A program made the translations under genes and the position numbers. A stretch of DNA of 64,000 bases from Vigna angularis (lineage: Eukaryota > Streptophyta > Magnoliopsida > Fabales > Fabaceae). Below, one piece after another: positions 61,001 through 64,000 of this stretch. The notes under the pieces are model-generated. The model was not told the DNA's origin. It made no database searches and worked only from the letters and a program-made list of their open reading frames with translations. The DNA lies in the NCBI RefSeq assembly GCF_016808095.1, contig NC_068973.1, positions 1,110,501 to 1,174,500 of the forward strand, given 5' to 3'. The first letter of the stretch is position 1. The number at the start of each line of letters is the position of its first letter.

Positions 61001-64000
61001 GACAGCACGGTTCATGCTGTCATGCATATACTTTGAACATTCAGACACACAAAGCATTTAGGAAGCTTACCTGTAGACTCGGATCCAACCAGTTGAAGTT
61101 CCTTATCATATTCTGGTGATAGGAAGAGGTCAAACCTGTCTTTCTCAACAACCATGCAGTTGTATATGGCTCTCCTGTCCAAGCATACGTACCAGCCAGA
61201 TTTGATAGAATGGATGCAGATAATATCTGCTCTGAGCTTTCTTCTGATGTCATTGCCCTGAGAAGGATTTGCACTGCTTCTTCTCTAAACACACCTTTAT
61301 CAGGAGAGTTCTGCAGTATAATTTTGTTCAGTTAGTGATTAAAGGCTTCAAGTTTCACATATTATCTTACCAGAGTGATTTGGCCAAATTATATATATCC
61401 AAGTCTAAGATGTTCATGAAAATAAAATTCTAAACTTCAAGTAATTTCAATTAGAACTGAAAGAGTTTCAGTGACTTTACCAAATGTATCATTGAGTGAC
61501 TTCAAAGTTACAAACTTAAAAATTTGTGAGATCCACGTGATATATCCTCCTTTTGGCCAATATTTTTGTTGCTCATTATTAATTATGAACATCGTGTAAA
61601 TTAATGAAATGGAATGGAATGGAATATTCCTGTATATGACTTAATGTTTTTGTTCCATTGAAAGAGTTTCGTGATTGAAATTCATGAACTGTAGACTTGT
61701 ATTTTTCTGAATTTTAGCAATTACCAGTATGTCTAACTGAAGCAAAATATTTGCTGCTAAAAGCTGGTGATCAGGTTGTAACTGATGTGCACAATGCATT
61801 AGTGTCTGCATAATATTGATGCTTCTTTCTTGCTGTACTCGTTGCAGCAGACTAATAGCCGACGATCTGGAAAAGAACTGAAAAGAGTTACTGAAAATTA
61901 TCTGAACAAGGATTGCAACAAATATATGAACAAACCATTGGATCAATCTGTTAAATACATATTTGCTACAAGTACTACTCAACTACATTCAGATAAAACA
62001 CGAATTGAAGATATGGTTGCATAGTTATATACCGTGGTATACAAAGGATTTCATGAAAAAACTCAAGAGCCGTGCTTTTGGCGCGGATATTTTCTGACTG
62101 CAAAAGGTGGATAAAGGGAGCAAGTGGAGTGAACTGTGATACATACTGTCTGCACTGGGCATCATATTGCATGCATTTTATAAGAATGGTGGTTAAAGAA
62201 AAAAATTCTTCTAGGTTATCATTCCTGGCAACTTCTAGAAATCCACTGAGAACATGAGGAGAACTGATGGTAGCCAAATGCATGTTATTTGTGGCATAGT
62301 CAAATGAAGTTACTAGCTCTTCAATGATCATCAAGGATGCTGCATGAGGTGTCAAAAGAAGTGACTCTGGCCTATTCTTGTAACTATTTGAAGTGCATAC
62401 AATCTCCACTAATATTGGCAGAAGTTCCAATGTTTTTATATCTATAGGTGAAGGATTTATCAAATAAATTAGAATTGCTGCCTCATGGACATTTTGTTTT
62501 AGAGCACTTGCCAGATCACACAACCTTAAACCTTTCTTCTTGACATCTTCTATGATTGACTTGTTCCTTGAAATTATTGTTGTCAGAATAGACACTGATG
62601 CCCTTATTTTTCTTTCCTCTTTGGAAGTAGAGATAGCTATTAGCAGCTCATCCAAAATCACATCCTTTAAGGAAGCATAAGTAGCGCCGGATGAATTAAT
62701 CAGGCTCTCATAAATTGATGCAATGTCTACAGTATATTCTTCATCACATTTTCCTAATACCTCTGAATAGTGTAGTTCTCTAATCCTCCTTTCAGTCAGT
62801 TCTGACAAGTCTTGCAGGGAATATCTTCTGGAGCTTGGACAAAGTTCATCAAACTTTGATAGGCTATACACTCTTTGTGTCTCGGAATTTTCCTGATTTT
62901 TCTGGCTGGGCCTATGTTTGCAAGCAGGTGTAAATGTTACATGATCGAACAATTTTTTTGGCTTCAATGCTTCCTCATTTAATTCATCCTCTCCAAGACA
63001 ATTTAAGGGAGTATTTCCAGTTTTATCTCTGTATTTTGAGATAGATAAAGTAATATCTTCTATGGACCTGTTGAATCTACTAGAATCAAGCTTAATTATG
63101 TTTTTCATGTCCAACTGTTCTTGAATAGGATGTTGATGAGCTTGAGGCAAACCAGAGTGTTGTTGTAGCTTCCTGCGAAGGTCAATTACATGAAATTCCA
63201 TGAAACAACTATAAACAATAATAGTGAAGAACTACATTAGATCTGAGATGAAGTTTGAGAAAAACAAGACTGTTAAGGGGCCAAACCAGTTGTGGATTTC
63301 TGGTGGTAGATCATCTGCTGTAGTTATTGTGGTCTGTATATAAATTTTTCTGTCATCCACATTTTCCTGAATATGAAGAGATGTGAGTTAAAAAATAAAA
63401 AACTTCTGTCTGGCTTATAAGGTCAAAATTTGACGAACAAACACATTTTGAAGTGGTTACGTGTCAATAAGAAATTTTCTGAAAAGTTATCACTAACCAT
63501 GTTCTTTCTGGCTCTAAAATCCTTATAGAATGCATCCACTGACACTGGTGTCTTAGAGTGTACCTCTATCATCATATCTTTGATACTTGAAATTGTTTGG
63601 ATCTCTTTGTCGTGATACTCAACTGACTTAAGTTGTTTAAGGGCCTTCTTATCACCTTCGTATTCAGCAATATCCATGAATTGATTTGATTCATTTTCCA
63701 TTATATGCATCACATCTTGAGAATCAAGAGGATGAACTTTTTTATACTGCATATCATGACACAGAATTTAGGGGAAATAAAAAGGGAACAAGAAAGAGAA
63801 GTTGTTGACGCATCTATGATCTAACATTGTAAGTTTCCACTTGTATATAATTGAAATGAATTTGCAATGTCATTGCCAGTAATAGAAATAAATTAAAACA
63901 AAGCTTACCATATTGCAACTTTTCAATCTTGATTCATGTTGAACTGAAGTTGGAGAAACACAGCTAGTATTTGGCACATCCCTGTTCGGAATAGTAACTT
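58035..64000 (-). CDS. LIN/CERBERUS-like ARM-WD40 protein, 5' end outside window
   Basis: LIN (Medicago) and CERBERUS (Lotus) are E3 ligases needed for rhizobial infection threads; this is a family member, not shown to be the orthologue. Exons right to left: 63909->64000, 63498-63746, 63287-63366, 62033-63172, 61725-61866, 61071-61310, 60666-60960, 60250-60371, 59594-59713, 59371-59502, 59146-59268, 58956-59066, 58736-58882, 58546-58671, 58145-58261, 58035-58052. Phases agree and give about 1083 C-terminal residues. The middle is ARM/HEAT-like helical sequence (LLIAISTSKEERKIRASVSI, ELVTSFDYATNNMHLATI, SILSNLAGTYAWTGEPYTTA). The C-terminus has WD40 repeats (GLLFSGYSDGTIKVWDIRGH, SLDKTIRVWK, KLYIGCTDSSIQ, CGTETGLIK) ending GWIPL. 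No U-box signature is visible in the part present. A 20-base C tract interrupts one intron. Confidence 0.93.
60025..60044. repeat. Homopolymer tract C20 (G20 on the coding strand)
   Basis: Twenty consecutive C bases lie in the intron between LIN-like exons 60250-60371 and 59594-59713. The transcript would carry G20, able to form a G-quadruplex. Length is likely to be unstable and may be miscounted in an assembly. Confidence 0.9.

Overview
The window is plant nuclear DNA, most likely from a papilionoid legume of the bean/cowpea type (Phaseolus/Vigna/Glycine relatives). It is AT-rich, its genes have many small GT-AG introns, (AT)n microsatellites are common, and the last gene belongs to the LIN/CERBERUS family known from legume symbiosis work. 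The species assignment is inference from gene families and repeat style; no search was run.

Layout. Nine protein-coding genes are recognised. From left to right they are: the 5' part of an LC8-type dynein light chain gene (minus strand, last exon outside the window or not recognised); a six-exon clade IV SWEET sugar transporter (6798-9185, plus); an OCTOPUS-like/DUF740-type serine-rich protein (26630-27703, plus); a two-exon LEA_3/LEA5 (SAG21-type) protein (35766-36238, minus); a two-exon phylloplanin-like secreted protein (37024-37942, minus); a two-exon PLS-DYW pentatricopeptide repeat protein (43103-44849, plus); a single-exon 3-ketoacyl-CoA synthase (47374-48750, plus); the 17-exon WD40 spliceosome-associated regulator PRL1 (49727-55691, minus); and the C-terminal two thirds of a LIN-like ARM/WD40 protein (58035 to the right end, minus). 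Exon coordinates were worked out by hand from splice sites, reading phase and family alignment. They should be right to a base or two but are not transcript-supported.

Between genes lies a mobile-element landscape. It includes a 1.2-kb Mutator-like element with long TIRs and a 9-bp target duplication that carries one complete exon of the DNA-repair helicase XPD (12850-14035). There is a likely 3.07-kb solo LTR holding degenerate tandem repeats (14744-17812). A TRIM-type miniature LTR retrotransposon with an initiator-tRNA-Met primer site sits on the minus strand (about 22351-23030), with two decayed relatives elsewhere. A CACTA-like element carries a broken DNA-binding-protein fragment (23283 to about 24740). 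Two members of one hairpin MITE family are present (5627 and 28970). A 1.6-kb AT-rich foldback element is inverted over nearly its whole length and has an 8-bp duplication at its ends (31227-32852).

The genes do not form a pathway or operon-like unit; each acts on its own. No bacterial, viral or CRISPR-like system is present, and no tRNA or rRNA gene was recognised. The most interesting items are the exon-capturing transposons, the giant foldback element, and a LIN-like gene in which no U-box is visible where the family normally has one.
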